Shown here: positions 16,050 through 25,237 of the stretch, piece after piece | Layout of the letters: each line of letters starts with the position of its first letter | Position numbering within the stretch: the stretch's first letter is position 1 | Assembly: GCF_012726205.1 (NCBI RefSeq) | Contig: NZ_JAASAE010000006.1 | Location: forward strand, 1 to 64,000 | Direction: 5' to 3' | Length of the DNA: 64,000 nt | Origin: Rhodococcus sp. HNM0569 | GTDB taxonomy: Bacteria; Actinomycetota; Actinomycetes; Mycobacteriales; Mycobacteriaceae | Translations under genes and position numbers: made by a program | The notes under the pieces: generated by a model | Database searches by the model: none | The model's input: the letters and a program-made list of their open reading frames with translations, nothing else | Told to the model about the DNA's origin: nothing

Positions 16050-17462
16050 ATGGCCAAGACTTTCGTCGGCGCGCGGCTTCGTCAGCTGCGCAGTGAGCGT
16101 GGCATGAGTCAGGCCGCGCTGGCGAAGAGCCTGGAGATCTCGGCGAGCTATCTCAACCAGATCGAGCACGACGTCCGCCCACTCACCGTGCCGGTGCTGT
16201 TGCGCATCAGCGAGGTGTTCGGGGTCGACACGTCGTTCTTCTCGTCGCAGGACGACACCCGCCTGATCGCCGAGATGCGCGAGGTCGCATTGGACGCCGA
16301 GATCGGGATGGACGCCGACGCGCAGGAGATCGCCGAACTGGTGGCCGCGCATCCCGCCATCGCGAAGGCGATGGTCAATATGCACCGCCGTTACCGCAAC
16401 ACGACGGCCCAGCTCGCGGCCGCCACCGAGGACCGCTTCAGCGACGGCAGCGGCTCGGGTGCCATCACGATGCCGCACGAAGAGGTTCGCGACTACTTCT
16501 ATCAACGGCAGAACTACATCCACGACCTCGACACCGCTGCCGAGGAACTCACCGCCCGCATGCGCTTCCACCGCGGCGACGTCGGCGGCGAGATCGCACG
16601 CCGGCTCGAGACGGTGCACGACGTGCAGATCGTCAAGCGCATCGACCTCGGCGAGAACGTGCTGCACCGGTACGACCGCGAGAACCGGGTGCTCGAGATC
16701 GCCCCGCAGCTCTCGCGCGGCCAGCAGGTGTTCAAGTTCGCCACCGAACTCGCCTATCTCGAGCACGGCGACCTGATCGACAAGCTCGTCGCGGAGGGCA
16801 ATTTCACGAGCGACGGCTCGGTCGCCCTCGCCAAGCTCGGTCTCGCCAACTACTTCGCCGCCGCGACGGTGCTGCCGTACGGGCAGTTCCATGAGGTGGC
16901 CGAGGACTTCCGCTACGACATCGAGCGCCTGTCGGCGTTCTACTCGTTGAGCTACGAGACCATCTGCCACCGGCTCTCGACTCTGCAGCGGCCCAAGCTT
17001 CGCGGTGTGCCGTTCATGTTCGTGCGGGTCGACCGCGCGGGCAACATGTCGAAGCGACAGTCGGCCACCGGTTTCCACTTCTCGACGAGCGGCGGCACGT
17101 GCCCGCTGTGGAATGTGTACGAGACGTTCTCGTACCCGGGCAAGATCATGACGCAGATCGCACAGATGCCCGACGGCAGGCGTTACCTGTGGATCGCCCG
17201 CACCGTCGAACGCCGCGCTCAGCGCTACGGACAGCCGGGCAAGACGTTCGCGATCGGACTGGGGTGCGAGATCCGGCACGCGCACCGCCTCGTCTACAGC
17301 GACGGCCTCGACCTCGACGACTCGAACCGGGGAACGCCCATCGGGTCGGGCTGCCGCATCTGCGAGCGCGTCAACTGCCCGCAGCGCGCCTTCCCGCCGC
17401 TCGGCAAGGAACTCGACATCAACGAGCACCGCAGCTCGGTGTCGCCGTACGTGATTCGCTGA
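16050..17462 (+). CDS. ramB: RamB, XRE-family regulator of acetate/glyoxylate metabolism
   Basis: A 470-residue short-chain fatty-acyl regulator. An XRE helix-turn-helix covers residues 6-65 (RLRQLRSERGMSQAALAKSLEIS). A central IrrE/ImmA-like domain follows, and the C terminus carries the DUF2083-type cysteine cluster GCRICERVNCPQRAFPP. RamB represses or tunes aceA and its own gene according to carbon source in related genera. Its position close to aceA and fadB2 and the shared promoter string agree with that role. Confidence 0.92.
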   Translation: MAKTFVGARLRQLRSERGMSQAALAKSLEISASYLNQIEHDVRPLTVPVLLRISEVFGVDTSFFSSQDDTRLIAEMREVALDAEIGMDADAQEIAELVAAHPAIAKAMVNMHRRYRNTTAQLAAATEDRFSDGSGSGAITMPHEEVRDYFYQRQNYIHDLDTAAEELTARMRFHRGDVGGEIARRLETVHDVQIVKRIDLGENVLHRYDRENRVLEIAPQLSRGQQVFKFATELAYLEHGDLIDKLVAEGNFTSDGSVALAKLGLANYFAAATVLPYGQFHEVAEDFRYDIERLSAFYSLSYETICHRLSTLQRPKLRGVPFMFVRVDRAGNMSKRQSATGFHFSTSGGTCPLWNVYETFSYPGKIMTQIAQMPDGRRYLWIARTVERRAQRYGQPGKTFAIGLGCEIRHAHRLVYSDGLDLDDSNRGTPIGSGCRICERVNCPQRAFPPLGKELDINEHRSSVSPYVIR

Positions 17463-17582
17463 CGCAGGCCCCGATCGCCTTCTTTCACGGCGAAATGCCG
17501 CCGTGTGCGCAGAAATTCACGCGCACGAAACAATCGACACGCACTGCTTACGTGACGACACTCCACGGCAATACGCGTTGCC

Positions 17583-17642
17583 TACTGTTCGGGCCACCGA
17601 ATACGGAGTTGTATACGCGCCGCGACCTGCGCGGTGTACAAC
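17583..17642 (+). promoter_or_regulatory. urt operon -10 element and GntR-type operator
   Basis: A -10-like TACTGT lies at 17583-17588. Downstream, GTTGTATAC (17608-17616) and GTGTACAAC (17634-17642) form an inverted repeat, each half resembling the TTGTATAC half-sites of FCD-type GntR regulators, 30 bases before the urtA start. A bound repressor would block elongation. The GntR gene at the end of the operon is the likely binder. Confidence 0.5.
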
Positions 17643-17672
17643 GACGGTCCCCCGAACCCGAAAGGCCCGTTC

Positions 17673-18926
17673 ATGCGTCCTCTCTCCAAGCGCGCGCTCG
17701 CGCTCCCGGCGGCGCTCGCCGCCGCAAGCCTGGTTCTCACTGCGTGCGGTTCGAAGGCGTCGGACACTGCGGCGCAGGCCGCGGGCGCGTCGTGCGTCGA
17801 CACGTCCGGCCCGTCGGTCAAGGTCGGCTCGCTCAACTCGCTGTCCGGCACGATGGCGATTTCCGAAGTCACGGTGCGTGATTCGATAGCGCTCGCGGTC
17901 GAACAGATCAACGCATCAGGCGGGGTGCTCGGCAAGCAGATCCAGGTGGTCGGCGAGGACGGCGCGTCCGAGCCCACCGTCTTCGCGGAGAAGGCCGAGA
18001 AGCTCATCAGCGCGGACTGCGTCGCCGCGGTGTTCGGCGGGTGGACGTCGTCGAGCCGCAAGGCCATGCTGCCGGTGTTCGAGGACCACAACTCGCTGCT
18101 CTACTACCCGGTGCAGTACGAAGGCCTCGAGTCGTCGCCGAACATCTTCTACACGGGCGCGACCACCAACCAGCAGATCGTGCCCGCACTCGACTATCTG
18201 AAGGAGCAGGGCGTCGAGTCCCTCTACCTGGTCGGTAGCGACTACGTCTTCCCGCAGACCGCGAACCGCATCATCAAGGCGTACGCAGAGGCCAACGGCA
18301 TCGAGATCAAGGGCGAGGACTACACGCCGCTCGGCTCGACCGATTTCTCCACGATCGTCAACAAGGTGCGCACCGCCGACGCCGACGCCGTGTTCAACAC
18401 GCTCAACGGTGATTCCAATGTGGCCTTCTTCCGCGAGTACAAGAACGTCGGTCTCACGGCGCAGGACATGCCGGTGGTGTCGGTGTCGATCGCCGAGGAA
18501 GAGGTCGGGGGCATCGGCGTGCAGAACGTCGAGGGCCAGCTGACGGCGTGGAACTACTACCAGACCGTCGATTCGCCCGAGAACGTGTCCTTCGTCGAGG
18601 CCTACAAGGCGAAGTACGGCCGGAACAAGCCGACGTCCGACCCGATGGAGGCCGCGTACACATCGGTGTGGCTCTGGAAGAACACGGTCGAGAAGGCGAA
18701 CTCGTTCGCAGTCGAGGACGTCAAGACGGCCGCGGACGGCGTCACGTACGACGCACCCGAAGGAACCGTGACGATCGACGGCGACAACCACCACATCACC
18801 AAGACCGCGCGCATCGGCGAAATCCGTAGCGACGGACTGATCTACACCGTGTGGGATTCGGGCCAGCCGATCGAGCCGGACCCGTTCCTCGAGAGCTACG
18901 ACTGGGCCGAGGGCCTGAGCAGCTGA
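17673..18926 (+). CDS. urtA: urea/short-chain amide ABC transporter substrate-binding lipoprotein
   Basis: A 417-residue periplasmic-type binding protein. The lipoprotein signal ends in LTAC (Cys near residue 24). The mature protein carries strong UrtA segments: [70 protein letters not shown] and [17 protein letters not shown] 17673 with AAAGG is chosen over an upstream ATG that would bury the signal peptide. It is first of five transporter genes; with the formamidase gene 3 kb upstream, amide uptake is as likely as urea. No urease genes are present. Confidence 0.93.
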   Translation: MRPLSKRALALPAALAAASLVLTACGSKASDTAAQAAGASCVDTSGPSVKVGSLNSLSGTMAISEVTVRDSIALAVEQINASGGVLGKQIQVVGEDGASEPTVFAEKAEKLISADCVAAVFGGWTSSSRKAMLPVFEDHNSLLYYPVQYEGLESSPNIFYTGATTNQQIVPALDYLKEQGVESLYLVGSDYVFPQTANRIIKAYAEANGIEIKGEDYTPLGSTDFSTIVNKVRTADADAVFNTLNGDSNVAFFREYKNVGLTAQDMPVVSVSIAEEEVGGIGVQNVEGQLTAWNYYQTVDSPENVSFVEAYKAKYGRNKPTSDPMEAAYTSVWLWKNTVEKANSFAVEDVKTAADGVTYDAPEGTVTIDGDNHHITKTARIGEIRSDGLIYTVWDSGQPIEPDPFLESYDWAEGLSS

Positions 18927-18934
18927 CCCGACGT

Positions 18935-18973
18935 GGGTGCGTGACGGGCGGGCGCACCGCCCGTCACGCACCC
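18935..18973 (+). terminator. hairpin between urtA and urtB (attenuator or mRNA stabiliser)
   Basis: A 17-bp perfect stem (18935-18951 with 18957-18973) with a GCGCA loop starts 9 bases after the urtA stop. A strong hairpin at this point commonly lets the binding protein be made in excess over the permease. Confidence 0.7.
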
Positions 18974-19011
18974 CCGCGGCCAGAACACGCGCACAGAAAG
19001 GACACGCATCG

Positions 19012-19896
19012 ATGGATGTCGTGATCGGACAGCTCTTCACGGGCTTGAGCATCGGATCGATTCTGCTGCTCGCCGCGTTGGGCCTGTCGCTCACCTTCGG
19101 CCAGATGGGCGTGATCAACATGGCCCACGGCGAGTTCATCATGGCCGGCTCCTACACGGCGTATGTCGTGCAGCAGGTGGTCTCGAACGCCACGGGCTCG
19201 CTGTTCGTGTCACTGATCGTCGGTTTCGTCGTCGGCGGCCTGATGGGCGTCCTGCTCGAGGTCACGCTCGTGCGGCGGATGTATCACCGGCCGCTCGACA
19301 CGCTCCTCGTGACATTCGGTGTCGGCCTGATCCTGCAGCAACTCGCACGCGACATCTTCGGCGCGCCCGCGGTCAACGTCGTCGCCCCCGAATGGCTCGG
19401 CGGCGGTGTCGAGATCCTCGGTGCCGTGGTGCCGAAGACCCGCATCTTCATCCTCGTCCTCGCCGTGGTCGCCGTCGTCGCACTGTCGCTCGCGCTCGCC
19501 AGGACACCGATGGGCCGGCGCATCCGCGCGGTCGTGCAGAATCGCGATCTCGCAGAGACCAGCGGCATTTCGAGCCGGCGGACGGACATCACGACGTTCT
19601 TCCTCGGCTCGGGCCTCGCCGGGGTCGCGGGTGTGGCGCTCACGCTGATCGGGTCGACGTCGCCCACGATCGGACAGAGCTACCTCGTCGACGCCTTCCT
19701 CGTGGTCGTGGTGGGCGGTCTGGGCCGCATCGAGGGCGCGGTCATCGCGGCGTTCGCGCTCGGCGTGCTCAACTCGTTCATCGAGTACTCCACCACCGCG
19801 TCGATCGCGAAGGTCGTCGTGTTCGTGATCATCGTGGTCGTCCTCCAGGTCCGCCCGCAGGGCCTGTTCGCCGTCAAGACCCGCAGTCTGGTCTGA
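19012..19896 (+). CDS. urtB: urea/amide ABC transporter permease UrtB
   Basis: A 294-residue inner-membrane permease of the branched-chain amino acid/urea (HAAT) family with about eight hydrophobic helices. Family signatures are LGLSLTFGQMGVINMAHGEF near the N terminus and DAFLVVVVGGLGRIEGAV, part of the ATPase-coupling region. ATG 19012 follows AGAAAGGA. It pairs with UrtC, whose gene starts 12 bases later. Confidence 0.92.
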   Translation: MDVVIGQLFTGLSIGSILLLAALGLSLTFGQMGVINMAHGEFIMAGSYTAYVVQQVVSNATGSLFVSLIVGFVVGGLMGVLLEVTLVRRMYHRPLDTLLVTFGVGLILQQLARDIFGAPAVNVVAPEWLGGGVEILGAVVPKTRIFILVLAVVAVVALSLALARTPMGRRIRAVVQNRDLAETSGISSRRTDITTFFLGSGLAGVAGVALTLIGSTSPTIGQSYLVDAFLVVVVGGLGRIEGAVIAAFALGVLNSFIEYSTTASIAKVVVFVIIVVVLQVRPQGLFAVKTRSLV

Positions 19897-19908
19897 GAGG
19901 GACATCTG

Positions 19909-21009
19909 ATGAGCATCCTGACGAATGAAAGAGCCCGGGTGTGGGTCGGTTTCGCGCTCGCGGCGATCCTGCTGTTCGGTGTGGCTCCCGCCGTGCTGAG
20001 CGACTTCCGCCTGAACCTGCTCGGCAAGTTCCTGTGCTTCGCGATCGTGGCCGCGGGCATCGGCCTGGCCTGGGGCCGCGGCGGCATGCTCACGCTCGGG
20101 CAGGGCGTGTTCTTCGGCCTCGGCGCGTACATCATGGCGATGCACCTCAAGATCGCCGACGCGCAGCTGCGGGGCGACAGCGTGCCGGACTTCATGCAGA
20201 TCGCGGGCATCCGCGATCTGCCCGCGTACTGGGCACCATTCACGTCGCCGATCGTCACGATCCTTGCGATCCTGATCGTGCCCGCGGCCGTCGCCGCACT
20301 GCTCGGACTCGGCGTGTTCAAGCGTCGCGTCAAGGGCGCGTACTTCGCGATCTTGAGCCAGGCCCTCGCGGCCGCGTTCGCGATCCTGCTCGTCGGCCAG
20401 CAGTCGACGGGAGGGTCCAACGGACTCAACCGCTTCCGGTCGTTCTTCGGTTTCGACCTGAGCGATCCGGCCAACAAGCGCATGCTGTTCTTCATCGCCG
20501 CGGCGGTCCTGCTGCTCGTCGTCGCGGCCGTGCGGCAGCTCATGTACTCGCGTTACGGCGAACTCCTCGTCGCGGTACGCGATCAGGAGGAACGAGTCCG
20601 TTTCCTCGGCTACGACCCCGCGAACGTCAAGCTCGTCGCCTACGTCACGGCCGCGCTGTTCGCAGGCATCGCGGGCGCACTGTTCGTGCCCGTCGTCGGC
20701 ATCATCTCGCCCGCCGACATCGGCGTCGTCCCGTCCATCGCGTTCCTCATCGGCGTCGCGATCGGTGGCCGGTCGACGCTCCTCGGCCCGGTGCTCGGCG
20801 CACTCGGTGTCGCGTGGGCGCAGAGCGCGTTCTCCGAGTCCTTCCCCTCCGGGTGGACGTACGCACAGGGGCTGTTGTTCATCGTGGTCGTCGGATTCTT
20901 CCCCGCGGGCATCGCAGGCGTGATCGCTCTGGTGCGGGGGCGTAGGCGCCGCACCGACACGCCGCCGCCCGACCCCGAACCCGCCAAGGAAGTGGAGATG
21001 GCACGATGA
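19909..21009 (+). CDS. urtC: urea/amide ABC transporter permease UrtC
   Basis: A 366-residue second permease of the same transporter. GIGLAWGRGGMLTLGQGVFFGLG and KRRVKGAYFAILSQALAAAF are typical UrtC segments, and SRYGELLVAVRDQEERVRFLGYDP is the coupling loop. It ends in a charged cytoplasmic tail. The stop overlaps the urtD start by four bases. Confidence 0.92.
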   Translation: MSILTNERARVWVGFALAAILLFGVAPAVLSDFRLNLLGKFLCFAIVAAGIGLAWGRGGMLTLGQGVFFGLGAYIMAMHLKIADAQLRGDSVPDFMQIAGIRDLPAYWAPFTSPIVTILAILIVPAAVAALLGLGVFKRRVKGAYFAILSQALAAAFAILLVGQQSTGGSNGLNRFRSFFGFDLSDPANKRMLFFIAAAVLLLVVAAVRQLMYSRYGELLVAVRDQEERVRFLGYDPANVKLVAYVTAALFAGIAGALFVPVVGIISPADIGVVPSIAFLIGVAIGGRSTLLGPVLGALGVAWAQSAFSESFPSGWTYAQGLLFIVVVGFFPAGIAGVIALVRGRRRRTDTPPPDPEPAKEVEMAR

Positions 21010-21836
21010 CCGACCACCTCACCGACGGCTCCCCTGCCGCGACTCCCCGTGCGGGCGGCAACGCCGGCATGTCGAGCGAGTACCTCGAAATCCGCGATCT
21101 GCGGGTCACCTTCGACGGTTTCAAAGCCATCGACGGCATCGACATGACTCTCATGCAGGGCGATCTGCGGTTCCTCATCGGGCCGAACGGCGCAGGCAAG
21201 ACCACCCTCGTCGACGCCGTCACCGGGCTCGCGCCCGCGTCCGGTTCGATCGTCAAGTCCGGCGTCGAGCTCGTCGGCAAGAAGGTGCACCACATCGCAC
21301 GCCTCGGTGTCGGCCGCACCTTCCAGACCGCGAGCGTGTTCGAGGAACTCACGGTCCTGCAGAACCTCGACATCGCGGCGGGGGCCTCGCGCGGCCCACT
21401 CACGTTGTTGCGCAAGCGCAAGAGTGTGCTGCCGGCGATCGAGGAAGCTCTCGAGGTCACCGGGCTCGGCGCGCTGCGCGAGCGCAAGGCGGGCGTGCTG
21501 GCGCACGGCCAGAAGCAGTGGCTCGAGATCGGCATGCTGCTGGTGCAGAACTGTTCGGTGCTGCTGCTCGACGAGCCCGTCGCGGGTATGAGCGGCGAGG
21601 AACGCGAGGAAACCGGCCGATTGCTGCAACGCATCGGCGGCGAACGCACCGTCGTCGTGGTCGAACACGACATGGACTTCATGCGCTCGTTCGCGACATC
21701 GGTGACGGTGTTGCACGCGGGCAAGGTGCTGTCGGAGGGCAGCGTCGCTCACGTGCAGGCCGATCCGAAAGTCCAGGACGTGTACCTGGGTACCGCCGCG
21801 GGAGGAGAGGAGATCGAAGATGCTCGAGCTCACTGA
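21006..21836 (+). CDS. urtD: urea/amide ABC transporter ATPase UrtD
   Basis: A 276-residue cytoplasmic ABC ATPase. Walker A GPNGAGKTT near residue 59, signature LAHGQKQWLEIGM, Walker B VLLLDEPVAGM and switch histidine in VVVEHDMDFM are all intact. The GQKQ form of the signature is typical of UrtD rather than LivG. An N-terminal 22-residue extension precedes an internal MSSEYLEI start. It overlaps both flanking genes. Confidence 0.92.
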   Translation: MTDHLTDGSPAATPRAGGNAGMSSEYLEIRDLRVTFDGFKAIDGIDMTLMQGDLRFLIGPNGAGKTTLVDAVTGLAPASGSIVKSGVELVGKKVHHIARLGVGRTFQTASVFEELTVLQNLDIAAGASRGPLTLLRKRKSVLPAIEEALEVTGLGALRERKAGVLAHGQKQWLEIGMLLVQNCSVLLLDEPVAGMSGEEREETGRLLQRIGGERTVVVVEHDMDFMRSFATSVTVLHAGKVLSEGSVAHVQADPKVQDVYLGTAAGGEEIEDARAH

Positions 21837-22533
21837 CGTTCGTGCGGGATACGGCCGCACAGAGGTGGTGCACGGAGTCACGATGACGGTGCCCGACGGC
21901 GGCGTCGTCGCGGTGATGGGCCACAACGGCGCAGGCAAGACGACGCTGTTGCGCGCCGCGGTCGGCCTGGTGAAGATCACGCACGGCACCGTGACGTTCG
22001 ACGGAACCGACGTGACGCACATGCGTCCGAGCGGCCGCGTCGCCCGGGGCATCGCCTACGTGCCGCAGGGGCAGCAGTCGTTCGGTCAGCTCACCACCGA
22101 GGAGAACCTGCGCGTGGTGGCCGACGGCCGCAAGCGGGGCAAGGAGAAGATCAAGGAGGTCCTCGACCTCTTCCCCGCACTCACCACACTCCTGGATCGA
22201 CGGGCGGGCCTGCTCTCGGGTGGCCAGCGTCAGCAGCTCGCGATCGCGCGCGCCCTCATCACCGAGCCGAAACTGCTCATCCTCGACGAGCCGACGGAAG
22301 GCATCCAGCCGTCCGTGGTGGCCGAGATCGAGCGCACCATCACCGAACTCGCGAGCCGGGGCGGGTTGAGCGTGTTGCTCGTCGAGCAGCACATCGGGTT
22401 CGCACTCGAATCCGCCGACCGTTACCACGTGCTCGAAGCGGGACGGGTGACGTCGAGCGGGGCGGGCGGCGCGGGGGCCGACGTGTCGATCGAGACGGTC
22501 GCGGCCGACGTCCGAGCGGCACTGACGATCTGA
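21820..22533 (+). CDS. urtE: urea/amide ABC transporter ATPase UrtE
   Basis: A 237-residue ABC ATPase completing the transporter. Walker A GHNGAGKTT, signature LLSGGQRQQLAIARAL, Walker B LLILDEPTEGIQPSV and VEQHIGFAL are intact; the TEGIQPS motif is the UrtE/LivF type. ATG 21820 lies inside the end of urtD behind a strong GGAGG. Three bases separate it from the GntR regulator gene. Confidence 0.92.
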   Translation: MLELTDVRAGYGRTEVVHGVTMTVPDGGVVAVMGHNGAGKTTLLRAAVGLVKITHGTVTFDGTDVTHMRPSGRVARGIAYVPQGQQSFGQLTTEENLRVVADGRKRGKEKIKEVLDLFPALTTLLDRRAGLLSGGQRQQLAIARALITEPKLLILDEPTEGIQPSVVAEIERTITELASRGGLSVLLVEQHIGFALESADRYHVLEAGRVTSSGAGGAGADVSIETVAADVRAALTI

Positions 22534-22536
22534 CCC

Positions 22537-23238
22537 ATGGCCCGACCGACGAAGAACTCGGCTCCGCTCGCCGAGCAGGTCTACGTCGCCCTCCGCAACG
22601 ATCTCATGAGCGGACAACTCGACCCACGCCAGCGGCTCGGCGAGGAACGGCTCGGCGAGATCTACGGCGTGTCCCGCACCCCGGTGCGCGAAGCGCTCGC
22701 ACGGTTGCTCGCCGACGGTCTCGTGCAACGCGAGATCGACGGTGTGTACCCGTACCGGCCTCGCGTCGAGGATCTCGCCGGCCTCTACGAGTTGCGCGTC
22801 ACGCTCGAGGTGCGCGGCATCGATCGCGTCCTCGAGGACGACGGTCGCGGCTACGACCTGCCACGCGTCGACGCCGAACTCACGCGGTGGCGTTCGCTAC
22901 GCGACGACGCGCCCGCCCCCGATGCGGGTTTCGTCACTCTCGACGAACAGTTCCACACGACACTGCTCGCGGCCGCGGGCAACGACGCGCTCGCGGTCGC
23001 CCTCGAGCACGTCAACGCGCGGGTACGCCCGGTGCGCATGTTCGACTACACCAGCGAGCAGCGCATGTCCGCAGCCGTCACCGAACACATCCGGCTCGGC
23101 GAACTGGTCCTCGCGGGCGACCTGGAGGCCGCACGGGCCGCACTCGTCACGCATATCGTGACCTCCCGCGACGTGGTGATCCGGCAAGCCGAACAGGCGT
23201 TGTCGCTCGCACACATGGCTTCCCGGGTGCGCGGCTGA
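22537..23238 (+). CDS. GntR-family (FCD) transcriptional regulator
   Basis: A 233-residue repressor. The winged helix is at residues 10-75 with the hallmark YGVSRTPVREALARL; the C-terminal FCD domain (from about residue 85) includes LDEQFHTTLLAAAGND and EHIRLGELVLAGD, the metal/ligand-binding histidine positions. It is translationally linked to urtE, so it is probably the transporter's own regulator acting at the inverted repeat before urtA. Confidence 0.9.
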   Translation: MARPTKNSAPLAEQVYVALRNDLMSGQLDPRQRLGEERLGEIYGVSRTPVREALARLLADGLVQREIDGVYPYRPRVEDLAGLYELRVTLEVRGIDRVLEDDGRGYDLPRVDAELTRWRSLRDDAPAPDAGFVTLDEQFHTTLLAAAGNDALAVALEHVNARVRPVRMFDYTSEQRMSAAVTEHIRLGELVLAGDLEAARAALVTHIVTSRDVVIRQAEQALSLAHMASRVRG

Positions 23239-23291
23239 CACCACATCCCACCGGTAGGGTGGGCCGCGCACGGGGACGAGAGGGGTCAGGG

Positions 23292-23828
23292 ATGACGGCA
23301 CGGATCCGACCGGGCAGGCTGCGCGCACTCGGCCCGGTCAACTGGGTGCTGTGGCGGGTGCTGTCGCGCGGCGCGGGCACGACGGACGCACACCTGTTCA
23401 GCACACTCGGCCGCGCGAAGGGCCTGTTCCGCGGCTGGCTGTTCTACTCCGCGCACCTCATGCCGGGCGGCCGCTTGTCGCGATTCGAGACCGAGCTGAT
23501 CATCCTGCGCGTCGCCCACCTGCGCGGCAGTGCGTACGAGTTCGACCATCACACGCGTCTCGGCAGACGCGCAGGCGTCACGGACGCACTACGTGAACGG
23601 GTCGTCGCGGGCCCGGACACGCCGGGGTGGTCGCCGCGTGAGCACGCGCTGCTCGGCGCCGTCGACCGGCTCGTCGAGACGAAGGACCTCGACGACGAGA
23701 CGTGGCACGCGCTCGCCGAACATCTCGACGAGCGCCGGCTGATCGAGTTCTGCCTCCTCGTCACGCAATACGACGGACTCGCGACCACGATCCGAACACT
23801 GCGCATCGAACGGGACTTCCCCGCCTGA
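23292..23828 (+). CDS. AhpD/carboxymuconolactone decarboxylase-like protein
   Basis: A 178-residue all-helical CMD-family protein. The core segment ETELIILRVAHLRGSAYEFDHHTRLGR (residues about 65-95) is the family signature, with the paired histidines; it lacks the CxxC of true AhpD, so alkylhydroperoxidase activity is unlikely. ATG 23292 follows AGGGGTCAGGG. The counterpart beside ramB in M. tuberculosis (Rv0464c, from memory) suggests it belongs to the conserved backbone. Confidence 0.85.
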   Translation: MTARIRPGRLRALGPVNWVLWRVLSRGAGTTDAHLFSTLGRAKGLFRGWLFYSAHLMPGGRLSRFETELIILRVAHLRGSAYEFDHHTRLGRRAGVTDALRERVVAGPDTPGWSPREHALLGAVDRLVETKDLDDETWHALAEHLDERRLIEFCLLVTQYDGLATTIRTLRIERDFPA

Positions 23829-23915
23829 CCGACCCTTCCGGCCAGTGGGAGCCGACGTGTGGACGGCGCACGAGTCTGGTGGAGTGTCCGCACCTCTCCC
23901 GGAAGGACTTCGACG

Positions 23916-24680
23916 ATGACCGCACCGCGCGACCGCACCTCCTCCCGCTCGGCAGTGGTGATCGGTGGCACGGGTGGCGTGGGGTCGGCCGTGGTGCGGC
24001 GTCTCGCCGAGACCGGCGTGCGCGTCACCTTCGGTTACCGCTCGAACGACGCGGCGGCCGACGCGCTGAGCGCATCACTCGGCGCGTTCGACGTGACGGG
24101 TGCACGGGTCGATGTGGGCGATGCCGCGGACGTCGAGCGCTTCTTCACCGAACACAGCCCCGACGGCCTCGACGTCCTCGTGTACGCGGCCGGGCCGATC
24201 GTGCCGCAGCGACACCTGAGCCGTGTCGACCCCGCGCACATGCGCACGCAACTCGTCGACGACGTGGGCGGCCTGTTCACCGTCGTGCATGCCGCGCTGC
24301 CTGCACTCCGGACTCGCGCGGGCAATCTCGTCGCGGTCACATCGGCCGCCACCGGCCGGTTCGCCGTGCGCGACGGCCTGTCGGTGGTGCCGAAGGGCGC
24401 GGCGGAGGCGCTGGTCCGCGGCATCGCCGTCGAAGAAGGCCGCTTCGGGGTCCGCGCCAACTGCGTCGGCCCGGGCATGTTGAGCGACGGCATGGCGCGC
24501 ACACTCGCCGAGTCGGGCGACCTCGACGCGAAGGCACTCGAGATCGCCCGCGAGAACACGCCGCTACGACGCTTCGGCACGTGCGACGACGTCGCCGCGG
24601 CCGTGTGCTTCCTCGCCTCCCCCGAGGCAGGCTTCGTGACGGGTCAGAAGCTCGACGTCGACGGCGGGTATGCCGTCTGA
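23916..24680 (+). CDS. SDR-family protein lacking the catalytic tyrosine
   Basis: A 254-residue SDR fold. The cofactor loop GGTGGVGSAV is near residue 14, and the C-terminal GYxV-type end with GQKLDVDGG is typical of FabG-like members. At the active site the YxxxK pair reads S156-V-V-P-K160, so the catalytic tyrosine is serine (codon TCG). Ser remains in VTSAATG. It may be inactive, structural, or use altered chemistry. ATG 23916 has GGAAGGA upstream. The gene stands alone after the AhpD-like gene. Confidence 0.82.
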   Translation: MTAPRDRTSSRSAVVIGGTGGVGSAVVRRLAETGVRVTFGYRSNDAAADALSASLGAFDVTGARVDVGDAADVERFFTEHSPDGLDVLVYAAGPIVPQRHLSRVDPAHMRTQLVDDVGGLFTVVHAALPALRTRAGNLVAVTSAATGRFAVRDGLSVVPKGAAEALVRGIAVEEGRFGVRANCVGPGMLSDGMARTLAESGDLDAKALEIARENTPLRRFGTCDDVAAAVCFLASPEAGFVTGQKLDVDGGYAV

Positions 24681-24790
24681 CCTGCGCGACGATCCGTCTT
24701 ACGTCGGATGTGATTCAGCACCCGCGCTCCGGGGCACCCCTCCCGTGAGGCCGCACGGCGGCGGACGCGACGTCAGGAGGTGGCGCAACC

Positions 24791-25207
24791 GTGAGCGATG
24801 CCGATCCGAACCCGACGGGCCCACGCGCACAGCATGACGTGGACCCGAACACCGCGGACGTCGAGAAGCGGTGGAACGATCCGTCCGCGATCAGGCACGC
24901 GACGACCTACACCGTCGTGGTGATCCTGCTCGCCGCGGTCGTGCTCGCGGTGGGCGCCGTGTGGGGTGCCGCCGGCAGTGATCAGTGCACCGATTCGGAG
25001 AGCTCGATCTGTACGCAACCGGCGCGCACGATCCTCGGGATCGGACCGGCCGTGGTGCTGGGAATCGGGGGTATAGCGGCACTGATCACCGCGTATCGCG
25101 TGTGGCGTCGCGCCGGCAGATGGGTGATCTGGCAGGGCGCGGGATGGATCCTCCTCGTGTGCACTCTCGCGTATGCCGCGATCGGCTCGGGAGTGTTCCT
25201 GGACTGA
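24791..25207 (+). CDS. hypothetical three-helix membrane protein
   Basis: A 138-residue protein of unknown function. A polar N-terminal 36 residues precede a first helix (about 38-60), a short loop with two cysteines (DQCTDSESSICTQ) that could form a disulfide outside the cell, and two further helices. GTG 24791 has AGGAGG ten bases upstream. It is not obviously linked to its neighbours. Confidence 0.75.
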   Translation: MSDADPNPTGPRAQHDVDPNTADVEKRWNDPSAIRHATTYTVVVILLAAVVLAVGAVWGAAGSDQCTDSESSICTQPARTILGIGPAVVLGIGGIAALITAYRVWRRAGRWVIWQGAGWILLVCTLAYAAIGSGVFLD

Positions 25208-25237
25208 CCGTTACCGCAGGGCTGCGAAGGTCGAGGT

